Assembly: GCA_021083345.1 (NCBI GenBank) | Contig: JAJGRE010000001.1 | Coordinates: 1,178,001 to 1,242,000 of the forward strand | Source of the DNA: Calditrichales bacterium MX18-03 | GTDB lineage: Bacteria > Bacillota > Clostridia > Lutisporales > Lutisporaceae | Length of the DNA: 64,000 bases | Direction: 5' to 3' | Shown here: piece after piece, positions 8,037 to 16,236 of the stretch | Layout of the letters: the number at the start of each line of letters is the position of its first letter | How positions within the stretch are numbered: the first letter of the stretch is position 1 | The notes under the pieces: model-generated | Seen by the model: the letters and a program-made list of their open reading frames with translations, nothing else | What the model was told of the DNA's origin: nothing | Database searches by the model: none | Position numbers and translations under genes: made by a program

Positions 8037-9290
8037 ATGAAGAAATTCTTGATATATGCAACCCTTTCAACTTTTTTGTTATCACCGTTCCAAGTACTGG
8101 CAGAGCCCGCATCCTCATCCCCGGCTTCAGCCCCGCCGGCTGTTACAGCCCCATCTGCCATTTTGATTGATGCCAAATCCGGCAAGGTGCTTTTTGAAAG
8201 AAATGCGGATGAGAAAAGGTTTCCCGCCAGCACGACCAAAATCATGACGGGACTCCTGGCAGTGGAACACGGAAAACTGGAGGAAGTAGTGACCATCGGA
8301 ACTAATCCACCTCTGGTGGAGCGCGGCAGCAGTCAGATCTATCTGATTCCGGATGAACAGCTGACCTTTGAACAGTTGCTGTATGCCTTGATGCTGGAAT
8401 CAGCCAACGACGCGGCTGTGGCCATAGCAGAGCATGTGTCCGGCAGTGTGGAAGCCTTTGCGGATCTGATGAACAAGCGAGCAAGAGAGCTTAAAGCCTA
8501 CAATACCAACTTCGTTAACCCCAATGGGCTGCATAAAGACAACCATTATACCACGGCAAGGGACCTGGCTTTGATTGCACAGCACGCCATGACGCTTCCC
8601 AAGTTCAGGGAGGTTGTCAAAACAGTCAAATATACCATCCCGGCTACCAACAAGCAGGATACCCGGGATTATATCACCAACAGCAACAAGTTGATCTGGA
8701 AAACCTATGACAAGTACCGATATGAGCATGCAACCGGCATCAAGACGGGTTATACCGTAAAATCCAAGCACTGTCTGGTAGGAGGCGCACTTAAAGGGGA
8801 TATGGAGCTGATATCTGTCGTGCTCGGAGCAGAAGGGCAGTATATGTATACAGACACTATGGCCTTGTTTGAGTACGGCTTTGCCAATTACAAAAACGTC
8901 AGTATGCTGAAAAAGGATCAGATTGTGACCACTGTAACCCTGAAGGACGCGGAAGAAAAAATCAACCTGACTGCAGCTGAGGATTTCCATATCCTTTTGA
9001 AAAATACTGAGGAAGAAAAGGTTGTTACCAAAATCAGTACCCGGGATAATATCGTAAAACCGGTGAAAAAAGGAGAGGCTTTAGGCAGCATCAGCTTCTT
9101 TCTGAATGACCAAGAGTTGAAGAAGGTAGCGCTATTGTCTTCCATGGAGCTTTCACTGCCTCCGGCAAAGAAGGCAAGTAATTGGTGGTTATGGCTGATA
9201 CCTGCCTTCCTCCTGTACCGAACTGTCGTCACGATCAGCAAGCTTAGGAAAAGAAGGCTTAAGAAGCGATCTTGCATCATCAGGCGATGA
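8037..9290 (+). CDS. dacF: D-alanyl-D-alanine carboxypeptidase (DacF/PBP5 type)
   Basis: 417 residues. Signal peptide at 1-22 (ending QVLAEP), then an S11 serine peptidase domain with SxxK S65-TTK68, SxN S122-A-N124 and KTG K236-T-G238, all intact. A C-terminal beta domain follows, and a late hydrophobic segment (WWLWLIPAFLLYRTVVTI) anchors the enzyme at the outer membrane face. It trims the terminal D-Ala of peptidoglycan pentapeptides. CGGAGG precedes the ATG. An extended -10-like TGGTATACT sits near 7970-7978. DacF itself is forespore-expressed in Bacillus; here the choice between DacA and DacF is by similarity only. Confidence 0.93.
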   Translation: MKKFLIYATLSTFLLSPFQVLAEPASSSPASAPPAVTAPSAILIDAKSGKVLFERNADEKRFPASTTKIMTGLLAVEHGKLEEVVTIGTNPPLVERGSSQIYLIPDEQLTFEQLLYALMLESANDAAVAIAEHVSGSVEAFADLMNKRARELKAYNTNFVNPNGLHKDNHYTTARDLALIAQHAMTLPKFREVVKTVKYTIPATNKQDTRDYITNSNKLIWKTYDKYRYEHATGIKTGYTVKSKHCLVGGALKGDMELISVVLGAEGQYMYTDTMALFEYGFANYKNVSMLKKDQIVTTVTLKDAEEKINLTAAEDFHILLKNTEEEKVVTKISTRDNIVKPVKKGEALGSISFFLNDQELKKVALLSSMELSLPPAKKASNWWLWLIPAFLLYRTVVTISKLRKRRLKKRSCIIRR

Positions 9291-9295
9291 GCATA

Positions 9296-9327
9296 AAAAT
9301 CCGGAACACCAAAGTGTTCCGGATTTT
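9296..9327. terminator. Bidirectional terminator between dacF and ridA
   Basis: A 14-bp perfect stem (AAAATCCGGAACAC and complement) around CAAA, A-run on the left and T-run on the right. It sits between two converging stop codons. Confidence 0.9.
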
Positions 9328-9328
9328 T

Positions 9329-9715
9329 TTATGCTTCAATATATGCAACCGCTTCGATTTCTACAAGCACATCCTTCGGCAGCCTTGCCACTTCCACACA
9401 GGAACGTGCCGGTTGGTTCGCCGCAAAATACTGTCCATAGATCTCATTGATTCTGGGAAAATCATTCATATCCTTTATAAATACGGTTACCTTCAGTGCA
9501 TTCTCCAGTCTCGAGCCTGCTGCTTCAAGGACTGCCTTCACGTTCTCCAGAGACTGCCGTGTCTGGGCCTGCACATCCCCTTCAACGATTTGACCGGTTG
9601 CAGCGACTATGGGAATCTGACCGGATGTAAACACCAGATTGCCCAGCCGGACACCCTGGGAATATGGTCCGATCGCTGCCGGTGCATTGCTTGTGCTGAT
9701 GATTTCTTTTGCCAT
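9329..9715 (-). CDS. ridA: RidA family enamine/imine deaminase
   Basis: 128 residues, the usual RidA length. Signatures include [21 protein letters not shown], the arginine in [12 protein letters not shown] and the terminal VEIEAVAYI. The protein hydrolyses reactive 2-aminoacrylate and related enamines released by PLP enzymes. GGAGGAGGAGGG lies 6 nt before MAKEI, which excludes an upstream extension of nine residues. It lies 35 bases after a small unknown gene and ends at a terminator. Confidence 0.95.
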   Translation of the reverse strand: MAKEIISTSNAPAAIGPYSQGVRLGNLVFTSGQIPIVAATGQIVEGDVQAQTRQSLENVKAVLEAAGSRLENALKVTVFIKDMNDFPRINEIYGQYFAANQPARSCVEVARLPKDVLVEIEAVAYIEA

Positions 9716-9750
9716 TCCGTTCCCTCCTCCTCCGTTATACACTTATTATA

Positions 9751-9996
9751 CTATACTATCTTGTATTTGGGTACTCTGCGGTCAAATTCCTCCATAAGCC
9801 ACCGCTCTCTATAGGCCCCCCGGAATGTATAGCAATAAATAAAGGTTTTTCCGTTTTTTTCTTCCATCCGGATACTATCCTTCATTTTCTGAGTGTCATA
9901 CCACCATTCGAACCAAACGTCACCTGCCTTATGCTCCTTGTCCCGGATCTCATACTTGACCAGCGCCTGGCCGTTTCGTTCCCTCAGTACAATCAT
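9751..9996 (-). CDS. Small hypothetical protein
   Basis: 81 residues, charged and aromatic (VWFEWWYDTQKMKDSIR, GAYRERWLMEEFDRR), without signal peptide, membrane span or cysteine cluster. I do not recognise the family. GGGGG seven bases before the ATG and the close spacing to ridA (35 nt) favour a real gene cotranscribed with it. Confidence 0.6.
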   Translation of the reverse strand: MIVLRERNGQALVKYEIRDKEHKAGDVWFEWWYDTQKMKDSIRMEEKNGKTFIYCYTFRGAYRERWLMEEFDRRVPKYKIV

Positions 9997-10164
9997 ATTG
10001 TTGCCCCCTTATCATGCATTTTATATCGTCTACATCTCATAATGGACAGTTAGTCCATATCCTATTCCGCTTGAGAAATATTGCATTGTTTTGGATGACG
10101 CTATACGTCTCCACTTTCTCCATGCAGACTATATTACAATATGCAATTGAGGCAGTTTTAGAAC

Positions 10165-10198
10165 AAAAAAAAGACGCCAATTTCTTGGAATCTTTTTT
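10165..10198 (-). terminator. Terminator after the YheO-like regulator
   Basis: On the minus strand AAAAAAGA-TT-CCAA, loop GAAA, TTGG-CG-TCTTTTTTTT. A GNRA-type tetraloop closes the inner stem and an A/T outer stem gives the T tract. It is just past the stop at 10220. The rest of 9997-10219 shows no gene I can support. Confidence 0.6.
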
Positions 10199-10219
10199 AA
10201 AAACAGTATGTGTTTTCGA

Positions 10220-10873
10220 TTAATCACTAACGCGTATCTCATCCAGATAATTGTAAATCGTGTATCTCGATACACATAGAACCTTTGCCACGTAGTCGAT
10301 TGCACCTTTGATCAGGAAGACCCCCTTGTCGTCCAGCATCTGAACGATATTGACCTTTTCTTCCTTCGTGATATAAGCAACCGGCTTCCCTACCGACTCC
10401 AGAGTCTTGTTGACGATGCTGCTTAAAACGTCATTGACAGTATTGCCGAAACCTTCGGTGCTTTCTTCGTTGAAATTCACTTCTTCGTTGATGTTGGTCA
10501 GGTCATTGATGATGTTTTTTATGACCGTCATCTCCGAAATATCATAATTGATGCAAAGGAATCCGATGCACTTGCCGCTTTCATCCTTAACGAACAGGGA
10601 TGAGGACTTCAGCAGCCTGCCGTCCTTTGTCTTCTTCTTATAGTTGATGATGGGCTTATCAAACTGCCCTTTTCTCAAGGTCGTCAACCCGTATTCGCTC
10701 ATTGGGCTTCCTACCGTTCTCCCCGTAACATGTCCGTTATGGATGGCGATGATGGAGCTCTGCGGATTTCGGATATCGTGCAGAATTACCTCACAGTTTT
10801 TACCGAAGGTGTTGGCAATGCCCTCCACCAGAGGCATCATGCTTTTCAGGATCGGATGAATCGTGTCGCTCAT
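10220..10873 (-). CDS. YheO/DauR-like PAS and helix-turn-helix transcriptional regulator
   Basis: 217 residues. The N-terminal YheO-type PAS domain (about 1-115; ILHDIRNPQSSIIAIHNGHVTGR, GRLLKSSSLFVKDESGKCIGFLCINYDIS) probably binds a small molecule. The C-terminal helix-turn-helix (about 165-215) contains KGAIDYVAKVLCVSRYTIYNYL. Relatives include DauR, which controls D-arginine catabolism. The start MSDTIHP is set by GAGGGG 8 nt upstream. A perfect consensus promoter precedes it. The neighbouring ridA and small gene could be targets, but that is only proximity. Confidence 0.88.
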   Translation of the reverse strand: MSDTIHPILKSMMPLVEGIANTFGKNCEVILHDIRNPQSSIIAIHNGHVTGRTVGSPMSEYGLTTLRKGQFDKPIINYKKKTKDGRLLKSSSLFVKDESGKCIGFLCINYDISEMTVIKNIINDLTNINEEVNFNEESTEGFGNTVNDVLSSIVNKTLESVGKPVAYITKEEKVNIVQMLDDKGVFLIKGAIDYVAKVLCVSRYTIYNYLDEIRVSD

Positions 10874-10899
10874 GTCAGCACCCCTCTTACATTCCAATG

Positions 10900-10926
10900 A
10901 AGATGTTCTCCATATGGGAACATCTT
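10900..10926. repeat. Leader hairpin upstream of the YheO-like gene
   Basis: AAGATGTTC pairs with GAACATCTT with further pairs inside, in the 5' leader of the regulator transcript. T-rich sequence follows it only on the plus strand, where no gene needs a terminator. The role is unclear: leader structure or operator. Confidence 0.4.
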
Positions 10927-10955
10927 TCTTTTTTTGAAAACAATTATTTTAAGTT

Positions 10956-10984
10956 ATTATAATGTATAGTCTACTGATTGTCAA
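10956..10984 (-). promoter_or_regulatory. Perfect sigma-A promoter for the YheO-like regulator
   Basis: TTGACA (10984-10979), a 17-nt spacer and TATAAT (10961-10956) all match consensus. The -35 box overlaps the last codons of rsfS. It gives a leader of about 75 nt containing the hairpin at 10900-10926. Confidence 0.85.
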
Positions 10985-11324
10985 CTAGGGTGGTCTTTGC
11001 ATCCACCCAAAGCCGTTCCAGGTTATAGAACTTCCGCTCCTCATCATGGAACAGATGGATGATGATATGGCCATAGTCCATCAAAATCCACCGGCCGTTA
11101 CGAAAGCCTTCCTTATGGTGCATTTTATACCCGGCCAGCTCCATCTTTTCGTCGAGTTCGTCGCTCATCGCCTGCACCTGTGTCGTGGAACTGCCTGTGG
11201 CAACGACAAAATAGTCGGCAATCGTGGAAATCTCATGTATATCCATCAATCTGATATCCTTTGCTTTTTTGCCTTTCAGCAGCTCTATGGCCTGATTGGC
11301 CATTTCCGTTGAAACTGAGTACAA
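10971..11324 (-). CDS. rsfS: Ribosome silencing factor RsfS
   Basis: 117 residues. Family signatures are KKAKDIRLMDI, ADYFVVATGSSTTQVQAMSDEL, KEGFRNGRWILMDYG and VIIHLF-type ends (HIIIHLFHDEERKFYNLERLW). RsfS binds ribosomal protein uL14 and blocks subunit joining in starvation. It starts with TTG immediately after the LCP stop codon (TGATTG); the GGAGG site lies in the last LCP codons, so translation is coupled. It ends a nadD-yqeK-LCP-rsfS operon. Confidence 0.96.
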   Translation of the reverse strand: MYSVSTEMANQAIELLKGKKAKDIRLMDIHEISTIADYFVVATGSSTTQVQAMSDELDEKMELAGYKMHHKEGFRNGRWILMDYGHIIIHLFHDEERKFYNLERLWVDAKTTLVDNQ

Positions 11325-12620
11325 TCAAATCCCTCCGTTTATCCTATCTTTCCCTATAATAATTGTTATATCATACCCGCAGGTAATGTCAATATCATTA
11401 TCGATAATATCGATGCCCAGATCTGCCGCAGCAAGCTTCACCTTATCGGGATTGCCGCACCGGTCAACCATTCTGGTGTAATTGAAGACCATATCCTTGG
11501 TGTCTCCAATTTTGACGACTTGGTAGCCTTTTGCCTCCAGTTCCTGCTTCAATTTGCTGGCCATGCCGCTTTTCCTGGAACTGTTCAGTATCTGAACCTT
11601 GATGTCAGACGGGCTGAAACCCGCTTCTTCTGCGGTATCGCTGCCCCCCTGACTGCCTGTTGTGGCGTCGGTTGCTGTGCCTCCTGCTTCCGCACTGGCA
11701 ACAGAAACCGGCTCCGAAGCCGCTTCTACCTCCAGATCCCGCTTGATCTGGTTCATCAGATTTACCAACTCGTACTGGTCATGTATATAATATGCTACTC
11801 CTTTTGCATATCCGGGCTTGCCAGGCAGGGTATACAGCTTGATATTGTCCACCTTCAGGTCTTTGACCTGCATGGCGTACTTGGCGATATCCCCCTGATC
11901 CATGTTGGTGCGGATGCATTTGGACATGGCATCGATAAGACTGAAAGCCTTCGGTATGGAAGAAGGACTGGTCAGCTTTGCCGCGAAGGCCTTGATAAAT
12001 TCCTGCTGCGCTTTTATTCTCCCCAGATCCTGATCGGGATAACCGGAGCGGAAGCGCACAAACTTGACTGCATTTTCCCCATCCAGCACTTGCTCCCCCC
12101 GTTTGATGTGTATATGCAAGTCTTGGGCTGGGTCATCATAATCCATATTAATAGGGACATTGACCTTGACGCCGCCCAGTATGTCTATAATGCGCTCAGC
12201 ACCTTTAAAGTCAATCTTGACATAATAGTGTATGGGCAGCTGAAAAAGGTGGCCTACCGTCTCCATAGCCAGCGCTGCGCCTTCCTTCCTGGCGGATGCC
12301 GCATTGATCTTGTCAAAGCCATAACCGGGAATCTCCACCCGGGTATCCCTGGGTATCGATACCAAGGTCATTTTGTTGTTCAGCTTGTTGTAGCTTGCCA
12401 GAATCATGATGTCCGACCTTGCTTCGTCAACACCCATCAGCAGTGCGTTGACCACGGTATCATCCTTGGGATCCTCCGGCTTCAGCTCTGGATTTTCGGT
12501 TATCGCTTTTTGGAAATCCGTCTCGGTAATTTTGGTTTTATATAGAAAATAAGCTCCGCCCATCAAGACGAAAAAAACGACGAATGATATCAGAAAAATC
12601 AAGATATACCTTTTTTTCAA
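11325..12620 (-). CDS. LytR-CpsA-Psr (LCP) family glycopolymer ligase
   Basis: About 431 residues. It starts at TTG with GGGGAGG five bases upstream, giving a short positive N-terminus and a membrane span (YILIFLISFVVFFVLMGGAYF). The LCP catalytic domain follows: LLMGVDEARSDIMIL, SIPRDTRVEIPGYG, DKINAA and FVRFRSGYPDQDLGRIKAQQ, whose Asp/Arg residues bind the pyrophosphate of the lipid donor. A Ser/Thr/Gly linker and a LytR_C domain end the protein. It attaches wall polymers to peptidoglycan outside the membrane. Its last codons hold the ribosome binding site of rsfS. Confidence 0.93.
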   Translation of the reverse strand: MKKRYILIFLISFVVFFVLMGGAYFLYKTKITETDFQKAITENPELKPEDPKDDTVVNALLMGVDEARSDIMILASYNKLNNKMTLVSIPRDTRVEIPGYGFDKINAASARKEGAALAMETVGHLFQLPIHYYVKIDFKGAERIIDILGGVKVNVPINMDYDDPAQDLHIHIKRGEQVLDGENAVKFVRFRSGYPDQDLGRIKAQQEFIKAFAAKLTSPSSIPKAFSLIDAMSKCIRTNMDQGDIAKYAMQVKDLKVDNIKLYTLPGKPGYAKGVAYYIHDQYELVNLMNQIKRDLEVEAASEPVSVASAEAGGTATDATTGSQGGSDTAEEAGFSPSDIKVQILNSSRKSGMASKLKQELEAKGYQVVKIGDTKDMVFNYTRMVDRCGNPDKVKLAAADLGIDIIDNDIDITCGYDITIIIGKDRINGGI

Positions 12621-12675
12621 AATAACCTCCCCAATCCTCTTAAAATAAATAAAATGTGTCTTGAGGGTATAAGCC

Positions 12676-13260
12676 TTAAGACTGCGTATTGCCGGCACCT
12701 TCCCGAATCAGGTAGTTCCTTGCCAGTACCGTATCGGTATGAATGGGCATTCCCTTCAACAGGATATATCGGATGGTGGTATCACAAGCGGCAATCAACG
12801 CCCTGCGCAAGTCCCTGAAAGCCAGTCGTCTCAGTTTTGCCACACCCGGGAAGTCTCTCTCCGGTTCGATGAAATCTGCAAGGAATATGATTTTTTCCAG
12901 CAGCGACATGTTTTCTCGTCCGGTCGTATGATAGCGTATTGCCGCCAGTATATCCCCATCATTTAGGTTGAATAAACTGCGGCAAAGATATACTGCCGCG
13001 GGACCGTGAAGCAGTTCCTTCGGTTCTGCCGCCGCTTCCGCTGCACCAAGACCGGCTTTCACGGCGAATTGGACCAGCTCCGGCTTTGTCAACTCCCTGG
13101 CACAATCATGCAAAAGCCCTGCTAACACCGCTTTTTCCGGGTCACACCCATAATGCAGAGCCAGCGACTCTGCCGTCCGGCATACATTGACGGAGTGTCT
13201 ATACCGCTTTTTTGATAAATTTTCCTCAAGAAAAATCAATATGTCCTGCTCATGAACCAT
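12676..13260 (-). CDS. yqeK: HD-domain nucleotide phosphohydrolase YqeK
   Basis: 194 residues. HD metal ligands are visible as RYRHSVNVCRTAESLA, LLHDCAREL, LHGPAAVYL and IRYHTTGRENMSLLEKIIFLADFIEPERDF, the YqeK signature. Firmicute YqeK enzymes hydrolyse diadenosine tetraphosphate (Ap4A) symmetrically, lowering this stress nucleotide. The start at MVHEQD follows GGGGTG by about six bases. It sits between nadD and the LCP gene, the usual order in Firmicutes. Confidence 0.93.
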   Translation of the reverse strand: MVHEQDILIFLEENLSKKRYRHSVNVCRTAESLALHYGCDPEKAVLAGLLHDCARELTKPELVQFAVKAGLGAAEAAAEPKELLHGPAAVYLCRSLFNLNDGDILAAIRYHTTGRENMSLLEKIIFLADFIEPERDFPGVAKLRRLAFRDLRRALIAACDTTIRYILLKGMPIHTDTVLARNYLIREGAGNTQS

Positions 13261-13287
13261 TGCCTTCACCCCGTGCACCCTGTTTCC

Positions 13288-13914
13288 TTATCGATAGATG
13301 CCGTTCTCCTGAATGTATTTTTCCACCCCTTCAGGCAGCAAATACTTGATTGGCATGCCGCATCTGACCCGGTTGCGGATATCGGTTGAGGAAATGGCAA
13401 GGGACGGTACCGTGATGCTGAAAATCCTTCTGTTATATTTAGACTGTATTTCCAGTATCTTTTGTTCCAAATCCTGCTTATTGAATCCAGGTCGGGTGGC
13501 AGCAACAAACTGGCATAGGGACAGAAGTTCTTCCGCCTTATGCCAAGTGAGTATTTCCAATATGGCATCTGCTCCTGTAATAAAATAAAACGCCGTAGCC
13601 TCTCCATAGAGGCTGATCAATTCTTTTATGGTATCAACCGTATAGGTCGTCCTGCTCTTTTCCAGCTCCAGCCTGGATACCTCAAAATGAGGATTGGTCG
13701 CCGCAGCAAGCACTGTCATCCGATAGCGGTGCACCGGCTCCGTGATACTCTCGTTATCCTTATGGGGCGGCTTGCCGGCCGGTATGAACAGCACCTTATC
13801 TAAGTTGAATTCTGCCCGGACTGCTTCAGCTGTCACCAAATGGCCATAATGAACAGGATCAAAGGTTCCACCCATGATTCCTATCTTTTGCTTTTTTTCG
13901 GTAGACAAATCCAT
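13288..13914 (-). CDS. nadD: Nicotinate-nucleotide adenylyltransferase
   Basis: 208 residues. It transfers AMP to nicotinate mononucleotide in NAD synthesis. The nucleotidyltransferase motif [11 protein letters not shown] lies near the N-terminus, PAGKPPHK follows, and [13 protein letters not shown] at the C-terminal side is the second ATP-binding signature. It heads the nadD-yqeK-LCP-rsfS operon. The ribosome site is weak (GAGTG). No promoter is clear in 13915-14080. Confidence 0.96.
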   Translation of the reverse strand: MDLSTEKKQKIGIMGGTFDPVHYGHLVTAEAVRAEFNLDKVLFIPAGKPPHKDNESITEPVHRYRMTVLAAATNPHFEVSRLELEKSRTTYTVDTIKELISLYGEATAFYFITGADAILEILTWHKAEELLSLCQFVAATRPGFNKQDLEQKILEIQSKYNRRIFSITVPSLAISSTDIRNRVRCGMPIKYLLPEGVEKYIQENGIYR

Positions 13915-14082
13915 ATCACTCTTAACCTCGACTCAGCTTAATTATGTCCATTATACAATATTATGGTGCAACTTTAAAGTTTAATCAGGATTTTCTCTGC
14001 CAAAAGCTGCCTTTTACCACATTTTTCCTGAAATTATTATGCTGCTTGTATCTTCATGAATGACGAAAGCTGAAAAAAAAGA

Positions 14083-14117
14083 AAGATCCCTTATTTTAAA
14101 AGGATCTTTCTTTTTTT
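14083..14117. terminator. Strong terminator between small peptide gene and nadD
   Basis: AAAGAAAGATCC pairs with GGATCTTTCTTT across a 12-nt A/T loop, flanked by A and T runs. On the minus strand it follows the 27-codon gene by about 13 bases, which supports that gene being real. Confidence 0.8.
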
Positions 14118-14129
14118 ACAGTATGCATT

Positions 14130-14213
14130 TTAGTTGAATAACGGTGCAATAATGCTAAGCAGAAATGTAATGATCACTAATATACTGATAACCGCTGCAA
14201 CATTCCTCTTCAT
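14130..14213 (-). CDS. 27-residue single-pass membrane peptide
   Basis: A short reading frame with a start, stop and regulatory frame of its own. It begins MKRN, continues with about 20 hydrophobic residues (VAAVISILVIITFLLSIIA) and ends PLFN. AAGGAG lies 10 nt before the ATG, and a strong terminator follows the stop directly. Length, positive N-terminus and single span recall the Prli42-type stressosome membrane peptides of Firmicutes, but that match is from shape only. It occupies a stretch otherwise free of genes between yhbY and nadD. Confidence 0.65.
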   Translation of the reverse strand: MKRNVAAVISILVIITFLLSIIAPLFN

Positions 14214-14347
14214 TCCTGCATCACTCCTTCCCCCGGCTATAGATAACGCATAAGCAAAACTATTAATATCAAAGCGTTAGGCGTTGGCTAAGTTGTAAAT
14301 CGCTGCATCTTAACTGTAAAATAATGAGTGCGATTTATATAGATATA

Positions 14348-14641
14348 CTACTGTGGCAGAATGATATTCTGGTTTTCATCGGAGGGTCTGTATAGTGTGA
14401 ACCTCCCGCCGATAACCTGTACAACGTCGGCATTCAGCTTCTCTGCAACCTCAATGCTTGCCGCTCTGACATCCGTCATGCTGTTGTTCAATACTTTGAT
14501 TTTTATCAGTTCCCTTGCCTCCAGGGCCGCATCCATATCATGGATCATATTGCTGCTTAATCCGCCTTTCCCAATCAGAAATATCGGCTCGATGGTATTG
14601 GCCAGGCTTCGCAGATATGCCCTCTGTTTGCTCGTCAACAT
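14348..14641 (-). CDS. yhbY: YhbY-type RNA-binding protein (CRM domain)
   Basis: 97 residues, a single CRM domain: LTSKQRAYLRSLANTIEPIFLIGKGGLS with the GxxG-like RNA loop, then VLNNS and VVQVIGGRFTLYR. It associates with pre-50S ribosomal particles. GGAGG lies 8 nt before the ATG. The neighbours obg, rplU and rpmA are ribosome-assembly genes. It is separated from them by a weak terminator, so it may have its own transcript. Confidence 0.94.
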   Translation of the reverse strand: MLTSKQRAYLRSLANTIEPIFLIGKGGLSSNMIHDMDAALEARELIKIKVLNNSMTDVRAASIEVAEKLNADVVQVIGGRFTLYRPSDENQNIILPQ

Positions 14642-14692
14642 GCTTGTTTCCTCCGTGTGTTCGGGTCTTATTATTTGACTGTTTCTAAATAA

Positions 14693-14712
14693 AAGCAGAC
14701 TTTCGTCTGCTA
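14693..14712 (-). terminator. Terminator after the obg operon
   Basis: AGCAGAC pairs with GTCTGCT around GAAA on the minus strand, followed by TTTATTT. It lies just past the small Cys-protein gene and before yhbY. Confidence 0.65.
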
Positions 14713-14725
14713 TTGTTGCGTATTA

Positions 14726-14911
14726 TTATACTTCGACCTCTTTCCGGACCTTGCGGCGGTGCGTTTCATAGCCCGGGTCGCCCTTCTTCCAGCCGCTCCT
14801 GCTTTTTTCGTTATTAGTGACGTAATTTTCATTAATGATAATCTCGTTCCTTGACAGGCAGAAATACGTTGCGGTGTTCTGTTTACAGTTCTCACAATGC
14901 ATGCAGTTCAT
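14726..14911 (-). CDS. Small cysteine-motif protein downstream of obg
   Basis: About 61 residues. CMHCENCKQNTATYFCL gives three or four closely spaced cysteines, suggesting a metal-binding knuckle; the C-terminal half is very basic (GYETHRRKVRKEVEV). I do not recognise the family. GGAGG lies 12 nt before this ATG; another ATG at 14938 overlaps the obg stop (ATGATGA) and would add nine residues. Position suggests a ribosome-linked role, but that is only context. Confidence 0.6.
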   Translation of the reverse strand: MNCMHCENCKQNTATYFCLSRNEIIINENYVTNNEKSRSGWKKGDPGYETHRRKVRKEVEV

Positions 14912-14934
14912 TCTAACAATTGACCTCCAGTTCA

Positions 14935-16212
14935 TCATTCAAAATATTCGAATTCCCAATCTTGCATTTTTACCGTATCCCCATCTTTGACGCCCATTTG
15001 CTTCAGCTCATCAACGATACCCCTCTTTCTGAGCACTTTTTGGAAGTATTTTACGGAATCGCTGTCATCCAGGTTGACGGATGCTAAGAGTTGGTCAACC
15101 AAATCCCCCTCGACCACAAATACTCCATTTTCCTTTTTGATGTTAAACGGTTTATCATTTGTAGTTTTATGATACAACAATTCTGATATTTCTTCAACAG
15201 GTTCTTCCACATCTTTTAGGGTTTCCAACAAGTTGTACACCCTGTTCATCAGCGGATCGATACCCTCTCTTGTGGCCGCAGATATGGCATATACCTCATA
15301 GCCCTTTTCTGCCAGCGCTTCAGACACCCGCTTAAGGTTTTCGGCCGCTTCCGGCAGATCCATCTTATTGCAGGCCACTACCTGGGGCTTTTTGGACAGC
15401 CGCTCACTGTACAGCTTCAATTCTGCATTGATCTTGTCAAAATCATCCAGCGGGTCCCTGCCTTCCAGTCCGGATGCATCCAGAATATGAATCATGACCT
15501 TTGTACGCTCCACATGCCTCAAAAAATCATGACCCAAGCCCACCCCGCTGTGAGCTCCTTCAATCAATCCCGGTATATCGGCTATGACGAAGTTCCTGCC
15601 CGCCCCCAGGTCCACGACACCGAGATTGGGCACAAGGGTGGTAAAAGGATAGTTTGCAATTTTGGGCTTCGCTGAGGTAACAATGGAGAGGAAAGTGGAC
15701 TTTCCGACATTGGGGAACCCTACAAGACCCACATCTGCCAGCAGCTTCAGCTCCAGCTCCACCTCTCTGGCTTCCCCTTTTTCTCCAGGCTGAGCAAACC
15801 GGGGGGCCTGACGGGTAGAGGTTGCAAAATGCCAGTTGCCTTTTCCCCCTCTTCCGCCATGCGCGGCAATGACCTGATCGCCGGGTTCCTTCAGATCCGC
15901 CAGCACCGCACCTGTCTCGGCATCCCGTATAATGGTCCCCTGGGGAACCTTTATAATTAAATCCTCAGCACTTTTTCCGAAAGCGTTGTTGTCTTCTCCA
16001 TCGTTGCCGTTGACCGCAGCATGCTTTCTTTTATATCTGAAATCCATGAGTGTCCTCATGTTTTCGTCCACAAGAAAGATCACATCCCCGCCTTTTCCGC
16101 CGTCACCGCCATCCGGACCGCCGTTGGGCACATATTTTTCCCGTCTGAAAGAGATTTTGCCGTTCCCACCGTTCCCGGCTTTTATATGTATTTTTGCCTT
16201 ATCTACAAACAT
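14935..16212 (-). CDS. obgE: GTPase Obg/CgtA
   Basis: 425 residues. N-terminal glycine-rich Obg fold (FVDKAKIHIKAGNGGNGKISFRREKYVP; GRGGKGN), then a GTPase domain with GFPNVGKST, DIPGLIEGA and NKMD, then the C-terminal OCT domain of Gram-positive Obg (about 345-425). It acts in late 50S assembly and in Firmicutes also feeds into stress and sporulation control. GAGGTGG precedes the ATG. It lies 24 bases after the Spo0B-like gene, the Bacillus spo0B-obg arrangement. Confidence 0.97.
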   Translation of the reverse strand: MFVDKAKIHIKAGNGGNGKISFRREKYVPNGGPDGGDGGKGGDVIFLVDENMRTLMDFRYKRKHAAVNGNDGEDNNAFGKSAEDLIIKVPQGTIIRDAETGAVLADLKEPGDQVIAAHGGRGGKGNWHFATSTRQAPRFAQPGEKGEAREVELELKLLADVGLVGFPNVGKSTFLSIVTSAKPKIANYPFTTLVPNLGVVDLGAGRNFVIADIPGLIEGAHSGVGLGHDFLRHVERTKVMIHILDASGLEGRDPLDDFDKINAELKLYSERLSKKPQVVACNKMDLPEAAENLKRVSEALAEKGYEVYAISAATREGIDPLMNRVYNLLETLKDVEEPVEEISELLYHKTTNDKPFNIKKENGVFVVEGDLVDQLLASVNLDDSDSVKYFQKVLRKRGIVDELKQMGVKDGDTVKMQDWEFEYFE

Positions 16213-16236
16213 TCTTCCACCTCAAGCCTCATCATT

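Noticed and set aside
10014-10223. Plus-strand open frame of 69 codons
   Set aside because: No ribosome binding site, odd composition, and it runs through the terminator of the regulator gene.
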